Part shown: positions 16,657-25,893 of the stretch, in pieces | How the letters are laid out: every line of letters begins with the position of its first letter | How positions within the stretch are numbered: position 1 is the stretch's first letter | From: Deltaproteobacteria bacterium | Lineage (GTDB): Bacteria > Myxococcota_A > Polyangia > GCA-2747355 | Direction of reading: 5' to 3' | Assembly: GCA_020633415.1 (NCBI GenBank) | Contig: JACKDQ010000004.1 | Span: 1 to 64,000, forward strand | DNA length: 64,000 nt | Program-made: the position numbers and the translations under genes | Notes under the pieces: generated by a model | Database searches by the model: none | What the model was told of the DNA's origin: nothing | Seen by the model: only the letters and a program-made list of their open reading frames with translations

Positions 16657-17844
16657 ATGGCAGGATACCGGCTGACTGTGCTGGGGCGCGGCAACGTTCG
16701 CGCGCCGAGCGCGATCGATTTTCGTGAAGACGTTGCGGTGATTGGGCGTTCCGAGCTGGCGGATTTGCCGCTGACCACCCCGAGCATCTCGCGACGCCAT
16801 GCGGCGATTTGGGTGGAAAACGGCTCGCCATATATCCGCGACCTGGGTTCACGCTTGGGGACCTTCGTCAACGATGAGCGGGTGACGGACCCGCGGCCGT
16901 TGAACGATGGCGACCGCGTTCGACTCGGCACCGATGTCTATTTTATGGTCGTCAGCCGGGGCGGCATCCTGGAAGCCGAAGAGGACATGTTCGACGAGCC
17001 GACCGCGGCTCCCGATGATCACGTTACGTCCTCGCTGGTTGAGTTGGCGCTCGCCGACTCGACCGGGACGCGGGTCGAACAATACTACGACGCGATCTCA
17101 GAGCTCGCCTCACGGCTGGACTTGGTCAAAGAGGCCAAGGACATCTATCGCCTGGCCCTCGAGGCGATCGAGCGCTGTGTCGACGCTGAGCGTTATCTGG
17201 CATTCGATGGCCGCGACCCGGCAAGCCTCGAGCTTTGCGCGCGGGTGCCGGCCTTTGACGACCAAGGCGACGAGGTCTGGCCGAGCGCTGAACTGCTGAC
17301 CCAAGCGTTGGTCGGCGGCAAGGCCGTCAACTCCTTCGATACCCCCGCCGAGTCGCGGGGGCAGGGCGGATCTGGCGACGTTGTCGGGAAGGTCCGCTCC
17401 GCGCTCTGCGTTGGTGTGAGCCTCGGCGGTCGGGCGCTGGGTGCGATCTACGTCGACAACTCGCCGAGCGAGGGGTTGTTTGATGGACAGAGCGCCGAGT
17501 TCGTTCGCACCGTGGCCCATGTTGCCGCCGGTCGACTGTTTCAGCTGCGCACGCTCAACGAGCTGGCCGAGATGCGCTACGGCAAAGACGGCCCCGACCT
17601 GAGCGATGCGCTGACCAGTCTCGCCAAGGAAATCCATCGCCACGCTGGCCGGCTGGAAAGCCTCGCCGAGTCGATCGAGCGCCAAGACCTCTCGGAAAGC
17701 ATTTCGGGCGTGATTCTCGACCGCGCGCGCCGCTTGCGCGAAGAAGTCGATCGCTGCTTGGAGTGGTCACAAAACGACGACACATCGGGTGGTAGCGGCC
17801 CGAGCGGCCCGAGCGGCCCGAGCGAGCTGAGCGGTGCGAGCTAG
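16657..17844 (+). CDS. FHA-GAF signalling protein
   Basis: This 395-residue cytoplasmic protein has an N-terminal FHA domain (about 5-95: IGRSELADLPL, SISRRHAAIW, LGTFVNDERV) that should bind phosphothreonine peptides. A GAF domain follows (about 145-310: EAIERCVDAERYLAF, LGAIYVDNSP). A helical region and a tail with repeated GPS triplets close the protein. The ATG at 16657 is preferred because upstream in-frame starts lie within the tRNA gene. FHA-GAF proteins of this type relay signals from Ser/Thr kinases to gene regulation. The partner kinase is not adjacent. Confidence 0.88.
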   Translation: MAGYRLTVLGRGNVRAPSAIDFREDVAVIGRSELADLPLTTPSISRRHAAIWVENGSPYIRDLGSRLGTFVNDERVTDPRPLNDGDRVRLGTDVYFMVVSRGGILEAEEDMFDEPTAAPDDHVTSSLVELALADSTGTRVEQYYDAISELASRLDLVKEAKDIYRLALEAIERCVDAERYLAFDGRDPASLELCARVPAFDDQGDEVWPSAELLTQALVGGKAVNSFDTPAESRGQGGSGDVVGKVRSALCVGVSLGGRALGAIYVDNSPSEGLFDGQSAEFVRTVAHVAAGRLFQLRTLNELAEMRYGKDGPDLSDALTSLAKEIHRHAGRLESLAESIERQDLSESISGVILDRARRLREEVDRCLEWSQNDDTSGGSGPSGPSGPSELSGAS

Positions 17845-17874
17845 CCGGTAGATTGCCCGGCCCCCGCTCGCGTC

Positions 17875-20800
17875 CTAATGACGGTAGCGCAATTGGTTGA
17901 TCGCCTTGCTGAGCGTTTGGGTATCGATCCGCCCCGAACGCAGCTCGTCGACCAACGCGCGGGCGCGCTCACGCATCTTGGCCAGACCGCGGCGGTGATC
18001 GTGCGTGTGGGCTTCGCCCCGACGATGGGCTTGGTCGTGCGCTGCGTCTTGATTGAGCGCGAGCGACATCGGTTGCGCGCTTTCTTCGCTCCAACCGGGC
18101 GGTGTGGCTACGGGCGTTAGTCCATCGCCACCGATGTCGACCCAGATCGGATTGGTGATCGCGTAGGGGCGGACCACCGAGATCGTCGGCGACATCGGCG
18201 TTCTTAGCGAACGCAGCGGTGGGAGCAACGGGATCAAGCGCTGCAACAGTTCGAACAAGCCGAGCCGCGCCACTGGTGCCGACGAATACACTGGCGCCAG
18301 CGTCTTGCCGTCGACACCCATCGCTACCACAGCGTACCAGCTGTCTTCTTGCGGCGTGTCGGTGAGCTGACCCTCGAAGTTGACGATTTGCGTGTTAGGC
18401 AGGCGTAAACATTGCGAGCGATCGGTGCAGGTCGTCGAGCCCGAAAACGTCTTGATCAGTTGACCGTTTCTGTAGATCTCGATGCGGTCGACGTCAAACC
18501 ACAACGGCGACTGCACGCGCATCTTCAGCGTGACCGCTTGGCCGGCGGTTGCTTTGACCGTGCCACCGATCTCTTCGTCGTCGATGCTAAAGCTGATAAA
18601 CGGCCCGTAGCTCGCAAAGCTGCGCCCACTGCGCACGTTCTTCGCCGTTTGCGGTAGATCGATCAGCCCCGCTGCGTCGCTCTCCGAACGAATGAAGTTG
18701 CGTGGGATGCCGGCCTCGTTGCCGTAGGTATCGTGGCTGTCCGAGTTCCCCAGCAGCGTTCGGCGTACGCCGCGGTTCAGCAGTTGGAAATAGTCATCGA
18801 CGGTGCCGCGGATCGTCGGACAAGGGTCGTTGTCACCAGCTGCGGTAATCGTCGGCGCGACGCAGACGTTCTGGACGCAGCTCGGGCGCAGCGGGTCGCT
18901 CTCGCAATCACCGTCGCGCGTGCAACTAAGCCGGCAGGCCTTGCCCCCGGCGGAGGCCGCAAGACAACTCTCGCTACGCTGTCCCCAGGTCGTCGTGCAG
19001 GTCGTGTCGTCGGTGCAGGCTGGCTCGACACGCTGACAAGTCTTGACGGTGCCATCATAGCTGGTGCAGCTCTCGCGGCCCTCGCCGACGCGCTGTCCAT
19101 TGCAGTCGACGTCGCTGGCACAAGATCGTCGGCAGGATGCGGTCTTCTGATCGCAGAAGAAGGGCGTGCCGCCACAATCAGCATCCGACGTGCAACGGCA
19201 TTCGAAATCCTTGTTGCTGTAGCTGATCGCCAATTTCTGCTCGGCTTCATCGCGGATCAGTAGGGCACGCTGGGCATCACTCGAAAGTTTGCGCCAGCGC
19301 AGCAGACGCTCTTCGTCGCCCAGGCTGGCATCGGCCAGTAGCTCCGCCAGTTTGTTGTTGTAATCGCGAACCTCTTTGTATGTCGGGCGACGGATCACGT
19401 CGAGCGCTTTACCGTTGAGCACTTCAAGGGCGTCAAAGCCGCCGGAGAAGCGCAGCGGACTAAGCACCGGCGTAGTCAGCGAATTGATGTTCAGCGCCGG
19501 CAGCTCCATCGTGAACGGATCGAGATCGTAAAACGAAAAATGGTCGTAGAAGTGGGCTACGGCTGTGACGGTGTTTTCCGGGCCGTACGCGCCGCGATCG
19601 CGCAAATTGCGATAGATCAGGCTCGGCGTGATGTTGCGCCACGGTGGGTCGGCACCCTCGGCGTACTGTCGCCAATAAATCGCGCCGTTCAGTTCAGCGC
19701 GCTCATCGAAGCGCAGCGGAAAGCCGAGGAAGTGGCCGTAGTCGAGGGTCGAGACCTCGAGGCCGACTTGGGTCTTTAGCCAGTTTCTCAGGCCGAGGGC
19801 GAAGGCCGTCGGCGCATAGTCGGTTAGCTGGTCGTGGTCGCTCGAAGAAACCAGCTCTACGCCTTCGGCGGCGTAGCTGGTAATCCGATCGGTTGCATCG
19901 AGCGAGGAATCGAGGCTGTTCGGACCGTGAACGTGAAAGTCTGCAGAGATCCAACCGCCGCTGTCCACGACGCGGCGCAGCGTCGTAGTCAAGCGTGCCA
20001 CTGAGCCAGCCCTTAGGCGGACAAAGCGGCGTGTGATGTCGTACTCCATCCCGCGCGAGGCGATCACCTCGTAGGTGCCCGGTGGAAGCTGAGCGGTTCC
20101 ACTACCGCTCGCTGAGAGGATCACGTGGTTCGTGCCGTCAGCGCGTCGTGTGCCATCGAGCTCGAGCGGCAGGCGCGCGCTGGTCGGACAGTCACAAGTC
20201 TGCGTCGAAGCATTCCAGTTCTGATCGGGACGGCACTGGGACGCTGCGGTATAGCCGCCCTTGGGGACACAGATCGATCGCAGGGCGTCACAACTCGGTC
20301 GGTCGTCGGAGCAATCTTCATCGCGAGCGCACTCGGGCAAGCAGCTGCCGATCGTCAGTTTGGCTGGCAGCGCCAAGCCGCCGGCGTTGCGGATGTCGTA
20401 TTGCAGCGTTGCTGATTCAGGTTGTAGCAACAGCGCGGGTGTCTTACTGCCCTGTTTGATCGTCACCGGGATCAGCGTCGAGGATGGGGTTGCCTCGCTG
20501 CGGGTAACCAGCACAAAGCGTCCGACCGGCAGTGGTCCAGCGAAGCTGCCATCTTGGCGGGAGTCCAGGCCGATGTCGGTCCGAAAATGCGAAATAACGC
20601 CCGGGCTGCCCAGCGGGTTCTTGGCGTTTTTGGTTTCGCTGCGATTGGCGGCGACCAGTTGTTCGTAGCTCTTGCTCGAGAGCTCGCTGTCGGACAGCTG
20701 CGCCCAGGCCCGCGGGATCGACAAGGCGAAGACGTCAGCGTGGCTCACGCCCACCCGGTCGCGGCGGCGGACGACATGGCCCAGTACCTCACCGGTGGCG

Positions 20801-22059
20801 ATGCCACGCAGCCGATAAAATTCGACCAAGGCTGAAGCGACATCGCCGTGTCCGATGCCAACGACGCGCGTCGAGCGCAGCTGATTGCCCGTCAGGCAGC
20901 TGGGGTCGCCGCGACTGCAGGCCTTGGCATCGGTCATCGTCAGCGTGAAGGTCTCGGTGAACACCGGGATCATCGTCTTGTTGCCGCCGAAGTAGGCGTA
21001 GGAAACGCCGTCGCCGACTGCGGCAACGAAGTCGATGCTCAGTGGGTTGGTGAACACATCTCCGCCGGTGTCAAAGATGCTGCGGATCCGCGTGTCGTGA
21101 TCAAATCCGTCGCCGGGAACGAACACTGAGCTCTTGGCAGAAAACAGCAGAAAATCACCGCTGAGTACGCCCGCAACCTTATGATCGGGGCGCCGGCAAC
21201 GCTTCATCTCGGTGTTGAGGGTGCCGAGGGAGATCGCGATCAACAGGTCATCGCAAGTCTCGCCCGTCGGACACGCGCTCACCGCACAATCTTGATTGGT
21301 GCTTTCACCGAGCAGCACGTCGAGCAAACTGGTCTGCTTGTCCAGCGCGTCCATTTCCAGCGCTGGCGGGTTGGCTGGCGGATCGCCGTCGAAGACCGTC
21401 GCGCTGGTCGTTACTCGGATCGCACGCTCGCCCGGGCAAAGGTCGTAGTCGTTGACGATCTGTAGCTTGCTGCCATAGCTTTTCTGGATCGCGATATCGA
21501 GCAGGGCCAGGGTGCCCATCACGTGTTCGCCTACGCCGCTGGCACTCACCCGGGCGCAGTCCTGTACGTCGCCTCGCGAATCTTTCGGGCAAGGCGCTGC
21601 TCCAACCGCGCCGCAGCGACCATGATCCATCATCCGCGAGGTATTGGCTTGCAGGTTGACCATCGGTCCGAGCTCGTGAAATGCATCGGACCCCTGACCG
21701 CCGCTATAGCGGTGTGCAGGGCGCTGGATATCGGCGTCGATCAGGCTGCCGTTGGCGACGGGCAGTGTGCCGCGTTGGTTGTAGCGCCAGGGCAGTCCCG
21801 ACGGACAAACATGCTCTTTGCCATCGGGGCCATCGACGACCAGTGGGTCGTTGCAGCCGCTGCCGCGAATGATCGCCCGCACCCGGTCGTTTTGCAGCAG
21901 GAAGTCGCCCACGCGTCCAGATGCGGCGGGGCCGCCGATCGTTTGCGACTGACTGGTGATCAGGTCGGCGCGGGAAAAGCGATGTTCGTCCACGGTGCAG
22001 CCGCAGATCGAGCCGAGCAATCCGCACAGCAACGTGGTGGTGATCGTGCTTCGACGCAT
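17875..22059 (-). CDS. Giant CehA/McbA-type (PHP) metallohydrolase lipoprotein with Cys-rich inserts
   Basis: This protein of about 1394 residues is a predicted lipoprotein (lipobox GSICGC). A beta-rich N-terminal half contains a Cys-rich segment at about 570-625. A PHP-type metal-dependent hydrolase domain starts near 700 with ADFHVHGPNSLDS (HVH at about 709-711) and SSDHDQL, and its late ligand block LLGNSDSHDTYGNEAG lies near 1108. A Cys-rich insert of about 120 residues (about 951-1070, CRCTSDADCGG onward) splits the hydrolase domain. CehA/McbA relatives hydrolyse phosphoesters or carbamates; the substrate here is unknown. A GTG three codons upstream (22068) is an alternative start. It follows the porin gene by 10 bp, so the two are cotranscribed. 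Confidence 0.85.
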   Translation of the reverse strand: MRRSTITTTLLCGLLGSICGCTVDEHRFSRADLITSQSQTIGGPAASGRVGDFLLQNDRVRAIIRGSGCNDPLVVDGPDGKEHVCPSGLPWRYNQRGTLPVANGSLIDADIQRPAHRYSGGQGSDAFHELGPMVNLQANTSRMMDHGRCGAVGAAPCPKDSRGDVQDCARVSASGVGEHVMGTLALLDIAIQKSYGSKLQIVNDYDLCPGERAIRVTTSATVFDGDPPANPPALEMDALDKQTSLLDVLLGESTNQDCAVSACPTGETCDDLLIAISLGTLNTEMKRCRRPDHKVAGVLSGDFLLFSAKSSVFVPGDGFDHDTRIRSIFDTGGDVFTNPLSIDFVAAVGDGVSYAYFGGNKTMIPVFTETFTLTMTDAKACSRGDPSCLTGNQLRSTRVVGIGHGDVASALVEFYRLRGIATGEVLGHVVRRRDRVGVSHADVFALSIPRAWAQLSDSELSSKSYEQLVAANRSETKNAKNPLGSPGVISHFRTDIGLDSRQDGSFAGPLPVGRFVLVTRSEATPSSTLIPVTIKQGSKTPALLLQPESATLQYDIRNAGGLALPAKLTIGSCLPECARDEDCSDDRPSCDALRSICVPKGGYTAASQCRPDQNWNASTQTCDCPTSARLPLELDGTRRADGTNHVILSASGSGTAQLPPGTYEVIASRGMEYDITRRFVRLRAGSVARLTTTLRRVVDSGGWISADFHVHGPNSLDSSLDATDRITSYAAEGVELVSSSDHDQLTDYAPTAFALGLRNWLKTQVGLEVSTLDYGHFLGFPLRFDERAELNGAIYWRQYAEGADPPWRNITPSLIYRNLRDRGAYGPENTVTAVAHFYDHFSFYDLDPFTMELPALNINSLTTPVLSPLRFSGGFDALEVLNGKALDVIRRPTYKEVRDYNNKLAELLADASLGDEERLLRWRKLSSDAQRALLIRDEAEQKLAISYSNKDFECRCTSDADCGGTPFFCDQKTASCRRSCASDVDCNGQRVGEGRESCTSYDGTVKTCQRVEPACTDDTTCTTTWGQRSESCLAASAGGKACRLSCTRDGDCESDPLRPSCVQNVCVAPTITAAGDNDPCPTIRGTVDDYFQLLNRGVRRTLLGNSDSHDTYGNEAGIPRNFIRSESDAAGLIDLPQTAKNVRSGRSFASYGPFISFSIDDEEIGGTVKATAGQAVTLKMRVQSPLWFDVDRIEIYRNGQLIKTFSGSTTCTDRSQCLRLPNTQIVNFEGQLTDTPQEDSWYAVVAMGVDGKTLAPVYSSAPVARLGLFELLQRLIPLLPPLRSLRTPMSPTISVVRPYAITNPIWVDIGGDGLTPVATPPGWSEESAQPMSLALNQDAAHDQAHRRGEAHTHDHRRGLAKMRERARALVDELRSGRIDTQTLSKAINQLRYRH

Positions 22060-22069
22060 CGCGGTCACG

Positions 22070-23386
22070 CTAGAAGCTAGCCTGCAGCTGGGCGAAGGCG
22101 ATGTTGTTGTTCAGCGCTGGTCCCGACATTTCGTGGCGATTGATATAGTTGACCTGCAGCTTTAGCCGATGGCTGCAGAGGTAGAGGTTTGCCCCACCGG
22201 TGAACAGCTGCTGTCGCCCGAGCTCGATCAGGTTGTCATCATCGCGGAAGTACTCGTAGCGCGCGGCCAGCTCGAGACGCTCTCGCCAAATAAACACGCC
22301 GACTTGACCGGCGACGCCCCAACGCGAAACCGTGCCCTCTTGAGCTGGCGTCGTCGGCGCGTGGTCCGGTTTGCTGTTTAGCCAGAGAAACTCGGTCAGC
22401 ATGCGCACCCGGTAGCCGCTCAGCGCGAGGCTAACCGACGCCCGATGCGAATCGGTCGCCGGGCCGTCGTCGTAAAAGTAGCCGCCGGCCAGCTGGATCG
22501 TCGGCTCGTCGGGCACCAATTGTTCCTCGCGCCCGAGCAGGTCGTAAGTGATGCGGATACCGGCGGCCAGTCCGGCGAGCTGATTGCCCGAGGTGATACC
22601 ATCCGACCCGTTATATACGCCGGCTGCATAGGCCAGGCCGCCGAGGCGGCCAGCGACGCGCACACCGACGCGCCGTTTGGGCGCCAGCAGATCGACCGAA
22701 AGCGGGCGCTCGATCAGCATCAGCTGGCGGGAGGAACGCAGCGCGAAGCTGGAAAACGGCAGGCGGTCGACACCCGCCGAGACACTGAGAAAGGTATAGG
22801 GTGCCCAGGTGATCGTTGCGTCGAGGATCTCGCTGCCAGTATCCCCACCGCTCGCTGCAACGATCGTATCTTTGAGATCGATCGCCAGGTACCAGAGCAC
22901 GTCGGGCAAAAGCTCGCCGGAAAAGCCGATGCGCGCGCGGCGGATGCGAAACCCCTTGTTGTCAGCGGGGTCGTTAAACTGCAGCGCCGCTTCCTTGCCG
23001 ACGAACATCGCCGCTTGGATTTGAATCAGTCCGCCCATCCGCGCCGAAAAGTTGCCGCGCCGAATCAATAGCACGCCCGTGCCGAGGTCTTCCGACCAGC
23101 CACCGCTTTGACTTTGTGGCTGCACGCTGATCGGCTCGATTTCCGGGGGAAGCCCCGGGGGCAGTTCACCCGCTGGCGGTAGTGCCGGCGTCTCCGCATC
23201 CTTGGGCGGTGCGCTGGGCGTCGCCGGCTTGTCGCTGGTCGGCGCGCTGGTTGCTGGTTGGCTGGCCGCCGGCTGGCTCGCCGGTTGAGCGATCGCCTGC
23301 GCTGCACAAATGAAACTGAACCCGATACTGGCGACGAGGTTCCAGCGGCGCTGCGCAAGTCGTCGTCGGAGTGTCTGCTGAACCAT
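22070..23386 (-). CDS. Phosphate-selective porin (OprO/OprP) family protein
   Basis: This 438-residue outer-membrane protein has a signal peptide ending AQAIAQ, then a Pro/Ala/Ser-rich linker (PASQPAASQPATS). A beta-barrel with porin O/P features follows, such as GGLIQIQAAMF near the start, FRIRRARIGFSGEL, YLAIDLKD and a terminal strand ending in Phe. The family forms trimeric channels for phosphate or other anions. It is the first gene of a two-gene operon with the metallohydrolase, which suggests release of a substrate outside and uptake through this channel. That coupling is inference. Confidence 0.85.
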   Translation of the reverse strand: MVQQTLRRRLAQRRWNLVASIGFSFICAAQAIAQPASQPAASQPATSAPTSDKPATPSAPPKDAETPALPPAGELPPGLPPEIEPISVQPQSQSGGWSEDLGTGVLLIRRGNFSARMGGLIQIQAAMFVGKEAALQFNDPADNKGFRIRRARIGFSGELLPDVLWYLAIDLKDTIVAASGGDTGSEILDATITWAPYTFLSVSAGVDRLPFSSFALRSSRQLMLIERPLSVDLLAPKRRVGVRVAGRLGGLAYAAGVYNGSDGITSGNQLAGLAAGIRITYDLLGREEQLVPDEPTIQLAGGYFYDDGPATDSHRASVSLALSGYRVRMLTEFLWLNSKPDHAPTTPAQEGTVSRWGVAGQVGVFIWRERLELAARYEYFRDDDNLIELGRQQLFTGGANLYLCSHRLKLQVNYINRHEMSGPALNNNIAFAQLQASF

Positions 23387-23567
23387 GCTGGCCCTTCGTT
23401 GGTGTGTGCGGCGGCACGGTACACCGCGCCGAGGGCGGGCGTCAACGCAACGAAAGGCCAGCTAGCTGGCTTTTCGCGCCGTTCTCTCGCCGATTTGTCG
23501 CGGGACTGGTGATGGTCTCTGCGGCGCGGTAGGCTTGCAGCCTGACTTGCCGATTTGGAGTCGCGCG

Positions 23568-23882
23568 ATGTGTCGAGGTTCGAACGCGAGGATCTTACGG
23601 TCGTTGTCTTACGCTGCGCTGCTCGGCTGCGTTTTAAGCTGGCTCGGTTGTTCGAGTGCGCCGTGCCAAGAAGCCGCCGACAAGATGCAGAGCTGTATCG
23701 ATCGGGTTAACTGCAATGACGTCGAAAATCTCTCGGATCGTAGTCGCTGCATCAAGCGCGTCGAAGATGCGAAAAAGGCGCTCAACGACTTGCGCGGTGC
23801 GCCCTGCACGTTGGTCATTCGCGACACCGCCGACCAGATCAACAATGCGCCGATCGATCCGGCGACGTTTTGCGCCTACTGA
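23568..23882 (+). CDS. Small lipoprotein
   Basis: This 104-residue predicted lipoprotein (LGCVLSWLGCSSAPC) starts at ATG 23568, seven bases after GGAG; an upstream in-frame codon at 23535 is less likely. The mature part is helical and contains five further Cys beyond the lipid Cys (CQEAADKMQSC, VNC, RC and others), suggesting a small disulfide-linked helical hairpin. It is divergent from the porin operon. Function unknown. Confidence 0.72.
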   Translation: MCRGSNARILRSLSYAALLGCVLSWLGCSSAPCQEAADKMQSCIDRVNCNDVENLSDRSRCIKRVEDAKKALNDLRGAPCTLVIRDTADQINNAPIDPATFCAY

Positions 23883-23935
23883 TCGGCGCGTTCGTCGGAA
23901 TGACCTTGCCAGGTCGACGGCAAATGCCTCGACCG

Positions 23936-24202
23936 CTACCAGCTCGACGGTGCGGCCGGCTCAAGCGCGGCCCAGGCTTCGACCGCTTCGATGATCGCTT
24001 CGTCGAATTGGCGTTGCTCGATTTGACAGATCTGCCGCACGCGCTCGACGAGTTCGGCAGGAAGCGACACACCGAGCGTATCGGTCGCCGCGTGATCCTC
24101 TCCGCGCTCGACGAAGCTGGCGATCCGTGCCGCTGTCTGTGGCGATGTTTCGGGCGTTGGTGGTTTGCGCAAACTGAGCGCGGGTTTCTTACGCGGCAGC
24201 AT
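23936..24202 (-). CDS. ParG-like partition partner (putative ribbon-helix-helix)
   Basis: This 88-residue protein overlaps the 3' end of the ParA-type gene by 14 bp and is translationally coupled to it. A basic, disordered N-terminus (MLPRKKPALSLRKPPTPETS) is followed by a short strand, GVSLPAEL, and two helices, the pattern of ribbon-helix-helix proteins. In ParF/ParG-type systems the second gene encodes such a protein, which binds the centromere and stimulates the ATPase through its flexible tail. The assignment rests on gene order, size and pattern rather than clear sequence identity. Confidence 0.65.
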   Translation of the reverse strand: MLPRKKPALSLRKPPTPETSPQTAARIASFVERGEDHAATDTLGVSLPAELVERVRQICQIEQRQFDEAIIEAVEAWAALEPAAPSSW

Positions 24203-24857
24203 CGGTCTTCTCTTGTTGTTGGGTGCGCCGATAAAGCTCGGCGGTCAATGCTTTGATCTCACGGGCTGCGGCCGAGCGCGGTGTGTAGCGCGTTACGCCA
24301 CGTCCGGCGGCGACAGCTTCCTGGTAGGCCATGCGAAAGCCGAGCTCGGTGTGCAGCACGTCGAGCCCACAATCGCCCAGCGCCTGGCGCGCCGAGCGGC
24401 CGAGTACGCTGCGACTGACCTTGCGCGTGATCAGTACAGCGGCGTTCAGATCCGGGCGAAGCTGCCGAGCGCGTTCGACTAGCTCGATGCTTGCCGAGAG
24501 CGCCCAGACATCGACAGCCGTTGGTCCGCAAGGTAGCACTACCAGATCGGCGACCATCAGCGCCGCGCGCTGTACCTCGTCGTGTCGCGGTGGACAGTCG
24601 ATGAAAACATCGTCGTAGTTCTCGGCAAGTCGCGCCAGCTGACCCGGTCGATGCATCTCGGCGCCCATCGCGATCACCGTCGGAGCGGGCGCTTGATCCT
24701 GAGCCGCGATTTCTCCCCAGGTGCGCGCTGAGCTCTGTGGGTCGGCGTCGACGAGCAATGTGCGCCGACCGGAGTCCGCGGCGTGGGCCGCCAGGCAAAC
24801 CGCCGTGGTTGTTTTCCCGCTGCCGCCTTTTTGTCCGATCAACGCGACGATCATCAT
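24189..24857 (-). CDS. ParA/ParF-type partition ATPase
   Basis: This 222-residue deviant Walker-type ATPase has ALIGQKGGSGKTTTAVCLA at its N-terminus with both signature lysines, LLVDADPQSSARTW as the A' motif and VFIDCPPR as Walker B. It lacks an N-terminal DNA-binding domain, as in small type Ib partition ATPases such as ParF. ATG 24857 or 24854 is likely; a GTG at 24866 is possible. Small ParA proteins with a short partner usually act in plasmid or cargo segregation. No replication gene is nearby in this window. Confidence 0.9.
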   Translation of the reverse strand: MMIVALIGQKGGSGKTTTAVCLAAHAADSGRRTLLVDADPQSSARTWGEIAAQDQAPAPTVIAMGAEMHRPGQLARLAENYDDVFIDCPPRHDEVQRAALMVADLVVLPCGPTAVDVWALSASIELVERARQLRPDLNAAVLITRKVSRSVLGRSARQALGDCGLDVLHTELGFRMAYQEAVAAGRGVTRYTPRSAAAREIKALTAELYRRTQQQEKTDAAA

Positions 24858-24910
24858 CGTTCTCACTTTTTCAACGGTGCAAATAAAGGCTAGGCACGAC
24901 TGATCGCGTT

Positions 24911-24944
24911 GGGCAAAAAAATGCCGAAGCGCATCTGTGCTTCG
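24911..24944 (-). terminator. Terminator-like hairpin upstream of the partition operon
   Basis: On the minus strand CGAAGC (24944-24939), an 8-base loop and GCTTCG (24930-24925) are followed by GCATTTTTTT. The shape is that of a rho-independent terminator. No minus-strand gene ends here, as the next gene to the right reads plus. It may insulate or attenuate transcription entering parF. Confidence 0.5.
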
Positions 24945-25137
24945 TCGCCGACGCCATCGGATAAGTTACTGAGATTACCTATGCTTGTTGCCGCGACCGC
25001 CGTCGCCGCGTTCAATTCAACGACTTGAGCGATTTGATAGTTCCCCTTGCGTCGCCTCGCATCGCCGGCTAAAAATCCTCGCGCCTCGCGCCGCTAGCTG
25101 CGCGAGCTCATTCAGATCGCGCCGCGGGAGCTTGCCG

Positions 25138-25881
25138 ATGTACCAAGACAAAAAGGTTGTGGTGGTTCTGCCCGCCTACAACGCCGCCGCGACGCTCGAG
25201 CGGACCTACGCCGAGATTCCGCTGGATGTTGTCGACGAAGTGATCCTTTGTGACGACGCCAGCCGCGATGACACGGTCGAGGTCGCACGCCGGCTCGGGA
25301 TCAGGCACGTGCTGGTCCACGAGGACAACAAGGGCTATGGCGGCAACCAAAAGTCGCTCTACAACAAGGCCCTCGAGCTCGGTGGCGACATCATCATCAT
25401 GTTGCATCCCGATTATCAGTACACGCCGAAGCTGATCCTCTCGATGGTTAACATCATCGGTGAAGGGCTCTATCCGGTCGTGCTCGGTTCGCGCATTCTC
25501 GGTAAGGGCGCGCGCGCCGGCGGTATGCCTAGCTACAAGTACATCGCCAACCGCATGCTGACCCTGGTGCAGAACGCGCTGATCGACTACAAGCTTTCCG
25601 AGTACCACACCGGCTATCGCGCCTTCAGTCGCGAAGTGCTCGAGACGATCAACTACAACGCCAATTCCGACGACTTCGTGTTCGACAACGAGATGCTCTC
25701 GCAGATCATCTACGCCGGCTTTCACATCGCCGAGGTCACTTGCCCGACCAAGTACTTCGAAGAGGCCTCGTCGATCAATTTCTCGCGCAGCGTGCGCTAT
25801 GGTCTTGGTGTCTTGCGCGTTTCGCTCTGCCACCTGCTGCAGCGGCGCGGCGTGGCGCGCTTCGAAATGTACGAGAGCTAG
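25138..25881 (+). CDS. Family 2 glycosyltransferase
   Basis: This 247-residue GT-A-fold enzyme carries VVVVLPAYNAAATLERTY at the N-terminus, EVILCDDASRDDT (nucleotide binding) and MLHPDYQYTP in the position of the metal-binding DxD motif. RAFSREVL follows, and conserved acidic DDFVFDNEML lies toward the end. It resembles dolichyl-phosphate-mannose synthase-like cytoplasmic transferases without membrane helices. The ATG at 25138 follows GGGAGC; no start codon further upstream has support. It stands alone, so the acceptor (lipid carrier or surface polysaccharide) cannot be told. Confidence 0.92.
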   Translation: MYQDKKVVVVLPAYNAAATLERTYAEIPLDVVDEVILCDDASRDDTVEVARRLGIRHVLVHEDNKGYGGNQKSLYNKALELGGDIIIMLHPDYQYTPKLILSMVNIIGEGLYPVVLGSRILGKGARAGGMPSYKYIANRMLTLVQNALIDYKLSEYHTGYRAFSREVLETINYNANSDDFVFDNEMLSQIIYAGFHIAEVTCPTKYFEEASSINFSRSVRYGLGVLRVSLCHLLQRRGVARFEMYES

Positions 25882-25893
25882 GCCGACGCATCG

